From Lojkania enalia (taxonomy: Eukaryota > Ascomycota > Dothideomycetes > Pleosporales), in NCBI GenBank assembly GCA_010094045.1, contig ML986603.1, positions 124,001-188,000 of the forward strand: a stretch of DNA of 64,000 nt. Direction: 5' to 3'. Below the pieces are notes generated by a model, which was not told the origin of the DNA, did no database searches, and saw nothing but the letters and a program-made list of their open reading frames with translations. Of the stretch, positions 42,107 through 54,212 are shown one piece after another. Both the position numbers and the translations under genes were made by a program. Position 1 is the stretch's first letter. Every line of letters starts with the position of its first letter.

Positions 42107-43554
42107 TCAAGGCTGTAGAAGCAATTTTCCAGTGGTCTTCCTGCCCTCGATATCCTGTCCGAATTAGTGTTCATGATCTTCGCAAACATTCACTACTAAA
42201 CCGTACCTCCGTAGCCCTAACAATATCGTGCAGGGCATAGACGTCATGAATCTGCACATTGAGCTTATCCTTCTCAATAAAGTTCCATAGCTCAGCAGCG
42301 TATTGCTGAAACTCCTCGCGCGTGTAAATGTAATTGAATAGAGTTGGGCGAACGAGCTTGACGTTGTTGGCAGCAAGGCGCCTGTCTTTTGATCAGTATT
42401 CTACGCCCGTATCAGGTCGCGCGTCCTCAAACACTCCTCAACCAGAACAAAAGAAATGAATCCGCATACCCAAGAGCAAATCCAGTAACCGGCCCGGACG
42501 CATTCCCAAAACTAACCATCGTGCCCTTCCTCGCCACAACTCCCAAACTAGCATCAAACGTACTCTTCCCCACACTATCGAACACGGCCGCGACTCCCTC
42601 ACCCCCAGTAATCTCCTTAACCTTCTTAACGAATGTCTCCTGGTCACCCTCATGATACTCCAGCAGAACCTCCGCCCCATTCTGTTTGGCCAGGTCTCTC
42701 TTCTCCGGCGTACTAGCCGTTGCAATGGTCCTCGCGCCAATCGCCTTCAGCAACTGGCATAACCATAGACCAACGCCACCAGCGGCTGCAGTCACCAGGA
42801 CCCAGTCGCCCTTTTCTACTTTGTGAGCTTCTCTGATGAGCGTCAAAGCTGTCAAAGCCTGAAGACAGGACGCCGCGGCGATCTTGGTCGGAATTGAATC
42901 GGGAATCGGGATGGTGTATTTCGATGCTACAGGTGTATATTCGGCGTAGGCGTATGAGCCCATATAGACGACACGAGTACCGACTTTGAGGTCGAATGGC
43001 GCGTTTGGGCCTACGGCAGCGATGGTGCCGGAGCCTTCGCGACCGAGAATGTAAGGGGTGTGAGGAAGTGGATAGAGACCGGTTCGGAAGTAGCTTGTTC
43101 GTGTTAGCATTGCTGTTTCCTTATACTTTCACCTATTATATCCTGTTGCCGAGAAGCCGGAAAGGCATATCTTTGGATGGTAAAAGGGGTTTAGAGGAGA
43201 ATGTACCTACGTATCAATATAGTTGATCCCAATAAATTCGTTTTTCACAAGCACTTCCCCCTCCTTGAGCTCGGGCATAGGAAAATCAGTCTTATACTCC
43301 AAGACTTCCGTTCCGCCAGTCTTCTCGATCAAGACAGCCTTCATAGTCTTCGGGAGGCTCGACATTGTTCCAATACCCCTCAAACTTTGTTCGCTGTGCG
43401 AATTGATCAAGGCAGGTCGTGAACCTGCAATTGAATGGCTCGAATAGCTGAGTGTCAGGGCTCTTGGATGCAAGGAAGAATTCACACCGCGGCTCAATAC
43501 TGGAATTGAGAAAGGATGAGTAGCGGAGCGGAATACCCGAAGGAAGCAATTCAT
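42107..43554 (-). CDS. ZTA1: NADPH quinone oxidoreductase, zeta-crystallin type
   Basis: Leftward gene. Exons are 43211-43554 (or from 43365), 42470-43093, 42207-42381 and 42107-42154. From Met at 43365 the product is 333 aa and starts MSSLPKTMKAVLIEKTGG. From Met at 43554 it gains 63 residues that are Arg/Ser-rich and nearly free of acidic residues, like a mitochondrial presequence. The enzyme is a zinc-less medium-chain dehydrogenase/reductase that reduces quinones with NADPH. Landmarks: NYIDTYFRTGLYP, LGREGSGTIAAVG, YTPVASKYTIPIPD, VLVTAAAGGVGLWLCQ (nucleotide-binding AAxGGVG) and AAVFDSVGKSTFDASL. The C-terminus EGRKTTGKLLLQP is typical. The first intron ends in AAG. The gene converges on the UbiA gene with 227 bases between stops. 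Confidence 0.9.
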
Positions 43555-44378
43555 TCGAGATGTCCTAACGATATATAGAAGCTTCAAGCGTGGTGGTGCA
43601 GCTCGTCTATCATCGGCACCAGCTATTGATGATAAATACAATAGTGCAGCAAAAGGGGAGGGGTGGGGGGCATAGCTCCGAGAAAGATGCGGGCGGAAAT
43701 GCTCCGCCCCCGCACACGTCATGATAGGGTGGGAAGGAAAAAAACATCGGCGACATCTCGGGGCAGCTCATACTATTTTTCTAGAACGGTAATCAATGAA
43801 CGAACCTTGAAGCGACGTCGTAGGTGAAAGGGCACGCTAACCCCCGATCCTGATGGCTGCCGTCTTTGGATGTGATTCGTCTTGTCGATTGGGTGTATGC
43901 ACGTAAGCATCATAGAGCGAGAAAAGCCTACAGGCAGGAGTAAGTGATATGTTGAAGGTATCTCCTATCTACTCGTAAAATCATCATCCATCCATGTGAT
44001 ATTAGTTACTACGCATGCCGCCTCAAACCGCCAATATCCTTTCAGCAATCGTCCTAAAACCAAAATGGTCCCAAGTTCAAGGAACATACATGTAGCAGCC
44101 CAGCTACTACCCAAAGAATATACAAGGAATAAAAGTGCTATCAAATCCCCCATGTCTAGCTCTAGTCTAAGGACCCGAAGCCACGCCATTGCTGAATCCG
44201 TAGAAAGCCCGTGCCGTGGCTACACACTAGACGTGCATCCTTATAATGCACCGAACAAGATCAACAGGCCAATAAAAAGGAGACCACAACTCTGGTAGAC
44301 TGGACACGCGATTGACTTTGGTTCAGGTGCTGCAAGCGGACTAGACGTCCCAGCTGTGTGAGCCGACTCTGCGTCTAC
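43555..44378. other. Intergenic, ZTA1 promoter and GH72 3' flank
   Basis: No gene is recognised. Frames here are short and overlap on both strands. Confidence 0.5.
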
Positions 44379-46075
44379 TCAAAGCAAAATTAGCACCATC
44401 GCAAATACAGCAATTAGAATACTGCATCTGCCCTTCAACCTACTAGGGGCTCCTCCATTGGTTGATGATGGGCTTGGGGCAGCGGTAGTTCCACTTGGGC
44501 TCGTTGCATCCCCACCGGGCGTGTTTGTTCCATCGTTTGACAACAGATTAATTGCCAAGTTTTGGATTTGTACACCAGTTGATCCGTAGGCAGCCATGGG
44601 CACATTAGTTTCCCGAACTTCGACCAGCTTGCCCTGCACTGGATTATCAATACCATTATTGATCAAGTCTTCAGCGCCATCAGGAGGGGAAGGAATGGTG
44701 AAGTTCTTGTCAAAAGCATCGGAAAGGAGGTCTTCGGAGCATTCGGATGGATTTCGCGAGGTGGCCGTAGGGTCAGCTTCTTGAAGGAGATTAAGGTCGA
44801 GTTTATTATACTGGCTCTCGAGGTTGTCATAGTCTTTTCGAAGAGTGACTGTTGCATTCTCGTTGATCAAGACAAGTCCGTAGTCTGATTCCTCTTGACT
44901 GTATTCATAGACCAAGCCACCACTAAGGGCAGTCATATCTTCGCCATAGAGAGACAGGGCCTCATTGAACGGGCGAGGTACTCCCTCGGGCTTGTTGCAG
45001 CCGTACTCGGAGAAGAAGACAGGAATAGTACTGTCCTTGAACGTGTCGACGAGGACGTCATATCCGGCAGTCTGGAATGTTGCATCCGCTCCACACCAAG
45101 AGTAAGAGTTCAAACCGAAAAAGTCCGCGCGCGATTGATCGTCGTCGTCGCCATCTATCGCGCATTCAAGATACGCCCAAGTATCTTTGAGCACGTCTCT
45201 TACATCTGCGGCAGAGTAACCCACTGGAATATTACGGTCCGCATGCTTCGCGATGTAGTTTTTCAGATCCCGCTGGACAGCCTGTAGAAGGACGATTAGC
45301 ACTTCGTCTCAATCTGGACTTGGTCCAGAGCAGCGATGACGTACCCTGATGTACTGCGGATTATCCTTGACAGTCGCCATATCATTGATAACCTCATTTG
45401 CTGCAAAGAAGCCCAGTGTGTTCGGGTAGCCCTTGAAGTTCTCTACAACGCCAAATATCCGAGACAAGTATCCAACATGATATGAGCCAGCGGGGTCCGC
45501 ACGATTAATGCTTTCACCACCAAGGGGAGAGTTGACATCGATGATCATGTAAATTCCCACGCCATTGAAGATGCTGGCACATTCATCGTGGTTTATCGTA
45601 GGGTCGACATTGTAGACGCGAATAGTGTTCACCTATATTTGGATCAGTCCCCGACCCTGAAATTCGAGATTGCTCTGCCACTAAACAGCTAGACGGATTC
45701 AGAACTTACACCCAGGCGCTGCAGAAGCGCAGCGTCGCGTAGACATATCGTGCCATTGCTCAGCGGATCTTCTCTCGAGTCGGGCTTGTAACCTGCTTGT
45801 CCTCCAGGTTGACTATTATTTGCGTTAGCATTTAATCACTAACTATCGATGCCGAAGCTCCACGAAGCCCTTACTAGTCAACTCCGATGATCATTAGCCG
45901 CTTGTTGGTCACGGTGTCCACAAAATTCTGTCCGCGGACCTCGACGGGATGGACTGCGAATGTAATCGCGGTAAAGAGCGCGAACAACAGCGCGACCGAT
46001 CGAAGAAGCTGTAGAAACACAAGTAAGAGATCATGTTCAAATGCGACAATGCTTATGCATGCGTACCGAATACAT
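44379..46075 (-). CDS. GPI-anchored beta-1,3-glucanosyltransferase (GH72, GEL/GAS)
   Basis: Five exons, 46067-46075, 45875-46008, 45710-45812, 45345-45632 and 44379-45281, give 478 aa. The first exon is only 9 nt (Met-Tyr-Ser) and is supported by the signal peptide it completes. GH72 enzymes cut and re-ligate beta-1,3-glucan chains at the outer face of the plasma membrane and so elongate wall glucan. Landmarks are MIIGVDYQPGGQAGY, NTIRVYNVDP, acid/base Glu in FFAANEVIND (about 162), LNSYSWCGADATF and nucleophile Glu in VFFSEYGCN (about 270). The C-terminus is Ser/Thr/Pro-rich and ends in a hydrophobic GPI-signal tail (ILIAVFAMVLILL) with small residues upstream as omega-site candidates. No Cys-rich X8/CBM43 module follows, so it belongs to the GH72-minus group. 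Confidence 0.93.
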
Positions 46076-46671
46076 TATGAGCGAGTGTGGTGTTGTATGA
46101 CTACTATCGAGGGACGGGACGGATTCGCCGTTGATAAACAGGATCCTAGTGTAAACTGGACGCACACAGTCTAGTTGCTACTGCTACTGGTAGTGTGGCG
46201 GGACAGTCTATGCAAACGAGCGGATGTGGACAAGTCCACGTTAGTGAGTGTGTTCGTCGCGCGCGACTGAGTGAGGAAACACGAGCGGAAAAAAGGAAAC
46301 GGTGCTGTCGTCAAAAGAAGCAACTGTGCTGTACTCGGAAATTGATAACACCTGCACTCCCCTCCCTCGTCGCCCTTCCCCGACCGTTTCGCGAAATGAT
46401 GCCAGCCCTGGCGCGAAACGCGGCAGGGAAGTTAGATGCGGGTTCCCATAGCTCCCGCCAATCAGCAGCCGGAAACCCCGAGCCGCCTTCTGATGACATC
46501 TCCCTGTACGAGTATATTTAGCCCTGGGTAAGATATTAAGGAGAGGATTCCGTGTCACACATGAAGCGATACGGCGACTAAGTTCTTCTATGCTCACTCT
46601 CTTGCAAGTCTCTAAAACTAACCTGTTCTACACTGTGCTCCGTCCAAGGAATATGGAAACGTCGCCCGCAC
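46076..46671. other. Intergenic, GH72 promoter and GEA 3' flank
   Basis: About 600 bases between two leftward genes. It must hold the GH72 promoter. No other gene is seen. Confidence 0.5.
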
Positions 46672-49600
46672 TCATCCACTCTCGCCCTCGATCTTGCTCT
46701 CCTCCTGCTTCGGCTTGTCCTCCTTCGACCTTCTTTCTGCCTTCAGCTTCTTCGCTTCCTCTGGGAATAGCTCGGCGAAGAAATTCGGTAAGAACCTATT
46801 TATGCGCTTCCATGTTTCATTCCACAGCTCCTCCTGATCCGGCTTCTCATCCGGTGGAGCGAGGATGCCCGCATTGGACATCACTAGCAGGATGTTCTTG
46901 AGGTTCTCCGATACGGCTTCCTCCTGATTTATTGTTAGCGTAACGTGTTGAATCAACGCGCCAATGTGACTTACCAAATTGTCACCCTGACCGCTGTTGA
47001 TTAGCCTGTCCATAATTGTTATGATCTTGAGCCAAAGGTCCATCATACCATCCCATTCCGCAAGTAGGACCAAATAGTGTAGGAAGACTTTGCACAAGAG
47101 CGTTGCTGCACGCACTCTCGTTTCGCTCATGCCCAATGGATCCGACTGAAACACTTCCGGCTTAAGAAGTTGTGTAATGAGAGGGAACAAGACTTCGCTG
47201 AAAATCGCAGTCCATTCCTTGTGGTCCTGAGATGCGAGCTCGTTTGACAGTAGGGTACGTTGCAAAGAGCCAAATGCCTGTTGCCGTATCTCGCGGCAGG
47301 GATTGAGACACTGGTGGGTTAATGTCTTGAGAATTGGCGACCAGTAGGCCGTCCAAGCTATATCATGTTAGCATATACTTCCATATTCTAGCGAAATGTT
47401 ACATACCTTCGTTTGAATCGAGGTGAGAATGCTCAATGAAATTAGGTACTCTGCTTGACATCTGGAAGACAATAGTCATAGCTTTGCTCCCGCGAACCAC
47501 GATCTCGTTGGACCTAGACTGAGTTAGCCTGGAATATATCAATTTCTCTAACCACATACTCCGGCTTCTTCTTAGGCGCCTTTCCTCGCTTTGCGGCCTG
47601 TTCATATCGTTGTTCCTCTACTGCTCCCACTTGTGCTGCGGTCGCGAATTCGTTGAGAAGTGCAATGGCAGCTTCATAGTTATCAGCAGAGATGCCCGGT
47701 TGGGAAGAAGTTGTGAGGTCTTCCACAAGTTGGAACACATCACCAGCTGCTTCAGGAACACTATGGAGTGTGTTCAGTATAGCCCAAAAGTCAGGAGAAC
47801 TGGATAATTCGCTGCGTAGGCCACTAGGGCCTTTGCAACAGTCGGATAGTCCTTTCAGGAGCGGCTGTGCGCAATGCTTCAGCAGGTCCTGGTTGAAACT
47901 TGAGAATGTGTGCAGCAATACTGGTGCACGGATGAGGTCGATGTCCTATGGCTATTAACTTCTACTTTTATATGGTCAATACTTCGTCTGACTTACATTG
48001 CTCGCCTTGAGTATGCTTAGTAAATAGTATACAGAACGTGCTATCACTACTGGATGATGTGTTGAAGCGTCCCTTATGACGCTTTTTAAAGAGTCAACGA
48101 CGTCTTTCGCGAGCTGCTCTACAGTTTCATCATCCCGCAAAGCCAGCACAGTAGCTAATTCGAGAACAAAGACCAGACTTGGGTCATACGTTGGTCGATT
48201 CATTTTCGACCTGCTGCCATTCGACCGAGGACTTGTGGTTTGTGGCATTTCAGGCTTTACCACAATGACTCGAGGCGAGCCATCCTCTGGAATGTGCTCG
48301 AGAAGTGACAGAAGGAGAGACCTTAAGGTTTCGACAGGTAGTTGGCTTATATTGGCAAGGATGTCCTCGAAATGACATTCCTTTACAGTGTCTACTGTGC
48401 ATAGCGTATACTCGATCTCCTGATCTGATGGCTCTGGTGGCTCGTCGTTCGCGAAGCTTGACACGTAGGAAGTTAACGCGGAAAAGATACCAGCATCAGC
48501 AGGGCGCTCAGCACGATCGATGACCTGGGCAGGGCTCTGAAGCGGAATAGGAGGGAGTGCGAGAGTCTTCTGGAAAGACAAGAAATACGGAGGGATAAGG
48601 GAGTTAACAAAGAGATTGATCATGATGTGGATGAGCTAGAGGGGGGTTAGTGGTTTTATGAGCGGAATGAATCATAGATACTTACGTGATTCCAACCATC
48701 TCTAATAGAAGCTTCATTGCCCATAATGACCTGGAAGAGGACAACAGTGGCCAGCTGTGCCCTGCCATCTCGACCAAACCGGACTGCTGTTTCACTAACC
48801 ATCACACTCTTCTTGTCCACTTGCACTTCTGTGTTGAGAGAGGTACTTGGCGGTACGTCCGGCGCAAGTGTGCTAATATAGGCGAGACAAGAAATGATAC
48901 GATCTAGTGCCTCGCTCAATCCATACTTCGCGGCAATTTGGGCACATTGATCGAAGCCAGTGACAACTCGGGAGAAGACTGCATCATCAGTCGCAGACAT
49001 GAAGACATATGACAAGGTCGCAACAATTGGTTTCCACGTTGCAGCAAACATATCCGCATCGAAGATATTAGTATCGCAAATGACAAGATCTGAAGCAGAC
49101 TGGACTTTGACTAGTAGCTCTTTCCAGGCGTGATCATAGGCATGCCGATTATCATGCTCCTCGGGCAAAATGATCTCTCGACTCTTAATAGAGTCAAAGA
49201 TGGCCTGTAGATATTCTGGGTCAAAGTCTTTGCCGCCGTTGACACCCTTGAGATTCTTCGAGAAGTCTTCTACAGTCATACGCTTTGCGCCTTTAAGGTT
49301 CGGGTTATGCTGATCTGTGTTCAGCATGATGATGGCATACGTTAGAACGAAGATAGCATCCTTATTTGCGATGCCTTCTGGCTGTGCTTGCCTAAAATAC
49401 TGCTCTGAGAAGTGGTCGATGATTCTTTCAATGAGAGCGGATTCACCAGGAAGCCTAAATGAATGTAAAAGTTGTCGAAGGGCTTCGTCAGCTCTTTGGC
49501 CGCTGAAGTCGAACAGTTCCATAAATGCATGCAGGATATGCTCATTCGACTTCTTCGAAATAAATTCTCCTAGGATCTTCTTGTCTACGCGCGTAGTGCC

Positions 49601-51662
49601 TTTTATGAATTCGGCTATACTTTGAGGATTGTCCGGATTTTCAATGATGCCTTGTGAAGCCAGGAATGCTATGCCAGCTTTTGGACTCTCATTGAACTTG
49701 GTTGCACCCCGGATAATGATTTTCTTGCGAGCACGTTGTTCGCGTAGTAGCTCAACGCTCGGATAGCTTTCAGTGACCGGTTCGTCATCTAACCGATCCG
49801 CTATGGATTGTACAAAGCCCAGCAATGCATCCAAGCATAATGGAGGCACATTTACTGTACTCCACGTTGCGGAATCAGGGAATGCATTGCGTGAGAGGAG
49901 CCCAACGATGTCCATACAAACATCGCCGCGGTCAATCTCACAATCATAGTTGACGAATAACTCGGCCATAAATGAGGGAATGCGAACCAAACCCCCTAGG
50001 TTCTCAACCATAGCCTCTCGCGCATCGGGCTTCCGAGAGCCGCCCTCTAACCCAAGTTTCTGGCGGTCTTTAACAGGGACCGGTGTTGACCTCCCGCTGC
50101 TGCTGCTACTCGCCTGTGGTGAGGGCTTAATAAGGCTCGGTGCTTGCGGAACTCCCTCGTACAATGACGGCTCGATACCCGGTTCAAGTGGTATCTCTAC
50201 CCTTGGGAATAGACAAGCTATTAGGTAGGACAAATAGAGTTCCTGCTGAAGCTTGAGCACACTTCTGCAGGTAGCAAGAAGTGTCCCAGCAACACGTAAG
50301 GACTCGTTCAAAATGGGCATACTCTCTGATCGGACGAGCTGGAAGAGATGTCGACATAGAGTGTCTTTAGCCAAGTTTGCTAAGCTAGGATGACTCGCTA
50401 TTGAGGGACCGGCAACCTCGAGAGCCACGTCTACAATTCGCAACGCCATCACACGCATAGTGTCGGTGTGCTGCCGATCGTGAGGATCTAAAAGGTCGAC
50501 TAGAACCCGGAAAAGCTCGCGGATTGAGGGGAGAGAGTACGGCTTTATTTCCACGTGTTTTCCAGTTTCTGCGGTTGCTGGTAGATCCACAGTACTGCTA
50601 GCTGGATTAGGCGCATTGCTATCGGTATCGTCCTGGCCTCTCTCTGAGCCGCTAGGTTGCTGAGGTTCTTCGACTTTCGTCGGGGAACTCTCACTCTCGC
50701 CATTCATGGACGGGTCCATTCTTACGCCATCCTTCTTGTCCGCATTATCATCGTCTAATTCTTCGTCCAAGGCCTCTAGCTCGTCCGGTGCTTCTATCTC
50801 CAAAGTCTTCAGTCGTTTAAATATCACTTGACACATGGACACCATTGCGATCTCAGCAGACCGTCGCAGCAGCTCAGATAATCTCGCTTGGCAGCACATG
50901 CTCAATCCTGTTTCCATCATTTCGCATACGCTCTCATCACCCAAAACGTCCCCCCCAGGGCCAGATATCATGCCTTCCATGAGCTTAAGTATCCGTAACA
51001 AGACAATCTCGTCGGCGGCGGAGTCGCTAGCCTCAAAGCGACAATGCGTAATAGCAGAGGAGAGCTGCTGCATAGCTTCCGGCAATCGGGGAGAGTCATG
51101 GCCTATTATATTGTAGGATAGGAACTTGGTAATGGCGATCAATGCAAGAGACGTTATTGGAGCAGAGGTCGACGAGGAGCGAATTACCTGCAGGAAGGGG
51201 TGGAGCATAGAGGGAGTATCGAACGTTCGTATATCTGAACCTCGTTAGAATGGATTGGGGAGACGTAGCTAGCACGTGCTCACCTTTATAGCCTTTGAGA
51301 TCGCTCCGTAGACGCGCAAAAGCCGATATGAGCGGATTGTCCTGTAAGCTTTTGCCCTTCTTTCCCCTTAATCCCCATCTGCTAGGTACGGCCTCCTCTT
51401 GTTCCCCTCCACTTATGATTCCTTGTCCTACCCTCTCACGCTTCTGTATTGCGGGCGTTTTGTTCGAGGAGCCCCCTAGAATTGCGGATACGGAAGAGTG
51501 TGCCCAGCGGGCATGCTTCCGCATCGCAGATGTGACTGTTATACATTCTGTAACCACGAGCGCTACCGGGTTGACAGCGACGGATATGGGTCGGGGATCG
51601 AACGTTGCGATCCCATCTTGAAGGGTGCGGGGGGGATTCTGGTCGCTCTCGTCACCAGACAT
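46672..51662 (-). CDS. GEA1: Sec7-domain Arf guanine-nucleotide exchange factor, GEA/GBF1 type
   Basis: Seven exons (51284-51662, 48686-51234, 47997-48635, 47560-47945, 47407-47513, 46975-47357, 46672-46923) give 1564 aa. GEA/GBF1 proteins activate Arf1 at the early Golgi and start COPI coat formation. The N-terminal DCB region is followed by a long HUS region with an acidic, Ser-rich insertion (DDDNADKKD to about SSTVDLPATAET). The Sec7 domain (about 636-825) begins FNESPKAGIAFLASQGII. Its glutamic finger is in HSFRLPGESALIERI (near 720), then AIFVLTYAIIMLNTDQHNPNL. HDS1-3 repeats follow, e.g. TWKPIVATLSYVFMSATDD and FYS-free GWNHLIHIMINLFVNSLIP. The intron at 46924-46974 (51 nt) is stop-free and in frame. 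The last residues are Lys/Glu-rich. Size and order fit Gea rather than Sec7/BIG. Confidence 0.92.
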
Positions 51663-52654
51663 GCTGAGCGCAGCTGTTTAGCTGCTGGAAAGGTGTTTGA
51701 TGCTCGAGGTAGTTGCGGCGGAGTTGTGCTTGGTTCGATGGGGACATATATATCTACATGTCCGAATTAGCACATTCGGTAGGAGAGCAAGACCATTGTA
51801 GAAGTGCCTGCTCAGTGAAAGAGCTTCGAGCAAGGAATTGTCAACTATGTATGTTTATGGAAGTGGAGCCGAAGCAGTAGGCATCAACTATTGAGCTACC
51901 TCCTACTTCCACATTTTCGAAGGCTAGCGCCAAGCAAAGCGGCGATCATTGGTTTGCAGGAGAGGCCACCCTGGCTCATGCCGACCACGCAAAACGGGTC
52001 AAAATGCCAAGTATCTTGCATGAAAATATTCCACCTCGTAAGGAAGATCAGGAGCATTGTTCCTTCAGTTCGGCATTCCGCATGTTCTGCGCTGTTTACA
52101 AGGTTGCAGTTGACAATAAGGCTTTTGACACCTGTCCCTAATTGCCTGTGCCGCCTGATCTGACCAGACACGCTAGGTAGCCAACATTGTCACCTCCGTA
52201 ATAACATGAAATGTTAGATGCTTTCATTGATACTGATACAAAGCGCAGCGCTCCGGTCTGTAAGACGAGCACAACGCCCCATGATGCAAAAGGCTCTAGG
52301 TATATACAAACCACTCACAATCCCCCCGAAACGCCTGCATCAAAGAACGGTAATAGGCTCCCATAAGCTTTGCATACCTCTACATAGCGAGAGAGACCAG
52401 CTCAGCGAGTTCCCGCTTAAAGATACTCCCCTAGAGCTCCTCTGCTTGGACATCGGTTAAATGTATGCCGTAAGCCATTGTCGGCCAAGGTCAATTAAAC
52501 GACTAGAGGACATTTTTACTAGTCCAAAGGCAACTAAAATGCAATATCGTCGATGATAGGCTACACAGGAGCCGTCACCATGTGCTTATTTTGGCTCTTC
52601 TTGCCTAATATGCTACTTTAGAAACCAATTCGAACGAAGCATTTCTAGTGGAAC
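51663..52654. other. Intergenic, GEA promoter and ANP1 3' flank
   Basis: No gene is recognised. A TATATAT near 51746-51752 lies about 85 bases upstream of the GEA start, a plausible TATA element on the minus strand. Confidence 0.5.
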
Positions 52655-54212
52655 TCACTTTGGGGGTTCAGGTTTCTTCTTCTCGTCTTCGCCCTTAGCA
52701 TTGTGTATCGCTTCCTTCTTGGTATTATCTTTCTTTGGCTGCACTGCCTCCTTAGGCTTCTCAGCCTGCTTTTTATCGTTTTTCTCTTTCTGTACCATAT
52801 CTTGAACTGCGGCCTTTTCTTTCTCCCAATCGCTGGACTTAGAGTCGAACTGACCCTTAATTTTATCCATTCGCTCCTGTTTAGCCTTCTCTTCAGCTTC
52901 TTTAGCCTTACGCTCCTTATCCATTTCCTCCATATGCCGGATATCGTCCACGCTAGGCTCATAAAGATGCCAGATTGTATAGTGGGGAAGACCGACGACT
53001 GAGAATTTCATACGCTTCGCCATCTATTTTAATTGTGAGCAGTAGACCCGTGACCGAACATTTAATTCTCACCTTCCCAAAGCCTTCGGTCTCGGCATGC
53101 TTCTCAAAGCTAAATGCGGGGAAATGGACACCGGAGCGGAACACCTTAGCCTTAGCAAGAATACTAACACCGCCGACACCATCAATTTCCATTTCCATAT
53201 CGGGGTCGCCATAGGGATCACGCAAGTAGGCTAGATGTGGTCGCCAGGTAGCGTACTCCGCATAACCTTCCACAATAACAGCGTCCTCGTCAAGGGTGTC
53301 GGCGAGAGCAAGAGCGGTCTCGGATTCCTGCCACGAATTCAAATCGTAAGGCTGCTCACCTCCGAGCCAGTCAGGCAAAGGTCGCCAAACATCTAAAGTC
53401 AATCAATATGCTGTAATCGGCAGAGTTCGGATTGCCTTACTCGGGACAATAACATCTTTGTTATGCCTCATGAGATCTTCTAGGATAGTGAACGGAGCGG
53501 TCTCCACATCCACGTCTCTCCAGTAAACCCAGCTGTGAGTAGGGCGCAGGGCAGCGCTCAGAAGCCAATTGCGGGCTTGAGCCATAGATTTGCGCCGCCC
53601 AGCCTGTGCCGCGAAACCGTGCCTACTCTCAACATCCTGGTTGACCTTCTGTCCGAAATCCTTCTCCATGATAGAAATCTCCCCAAACTGTTGTTTAGGG
53701 TCCGGATCTGCCTGTAATTCTGTCAACTTATCCGTCAATAGCTGGATAGTATTGTCTTTGGAGTCTCCGACGAGGAATGCGAGGTCGATGAGATTGTGGG
53801 GATACGTCAGATTCTTCAAATGACTAAAGAACATGTTGAGATGAGGTGCAGCGTCTCGCAATGGCGCGCAAAGCAGTATTCTCTCCTCCCGTTCCCAACC
53901 CCTTGCCGTACCCTGCACATTGTTCAGGTCGTAGTATCGCACCGTCTCGAGCTGCGAATCGTCGGAAGAGGATAGGTAACTCAGCGGCCCTGAGCCCAGG
54001 TTCGGTCGTAGGTTGGGGAAAAAGAAGAAAATGACGGTTAAAAAAACCGAGCCGATGAGCAGGAGTCGCTGTATTAATGCTCGACGCCGCCTCAAAGACG
54101 GCTGCGATCGCGGTTGGAATCTGAAGCGACAATGAAAATTAGTATTGGGTTGCCATAGGCGGTGTTGGTACTGGATGGCCGATAGCTTCGGCAGCAAAGG
54201 CGTGCGCAACAT
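52655..54212 (-). CDS. ANP1: Golgi mannosyltransferase, ANP1/MNN9/VAN1 family (GT62)
   Basis: Three exons, 53441-54212, 53073-53392 and 52655-53023, give 486 aa. It is a type II Golgi protein: a basic N-terminus (RSQPSLRRRRAL), one membrane anchor at about 46-65 (LIQRLLLIGSVFLTVIFFFF), then a lumenal catalytic domain. Landmarks: RILLCAPLRDAAPHLNMFF, DLAFLVGDSKDNT, MAQARNWLLSAAL, the DxD motif in YWRDVDVETAP (233-237), IVPNVWRPLPDW and GVHFPAFSFEKHAETEGFGK. Members form the mannan polymerase complexes that extend N-glycan outer chains with alpha-1,6-mannose. The C-terminal 110 residues are highly charged (Lys/Glu coiled-coil-like). PHYTIWHLYEPSVDDIRHME favours ANP1 over MNN9 or VAN1. Confidence 0.9.
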
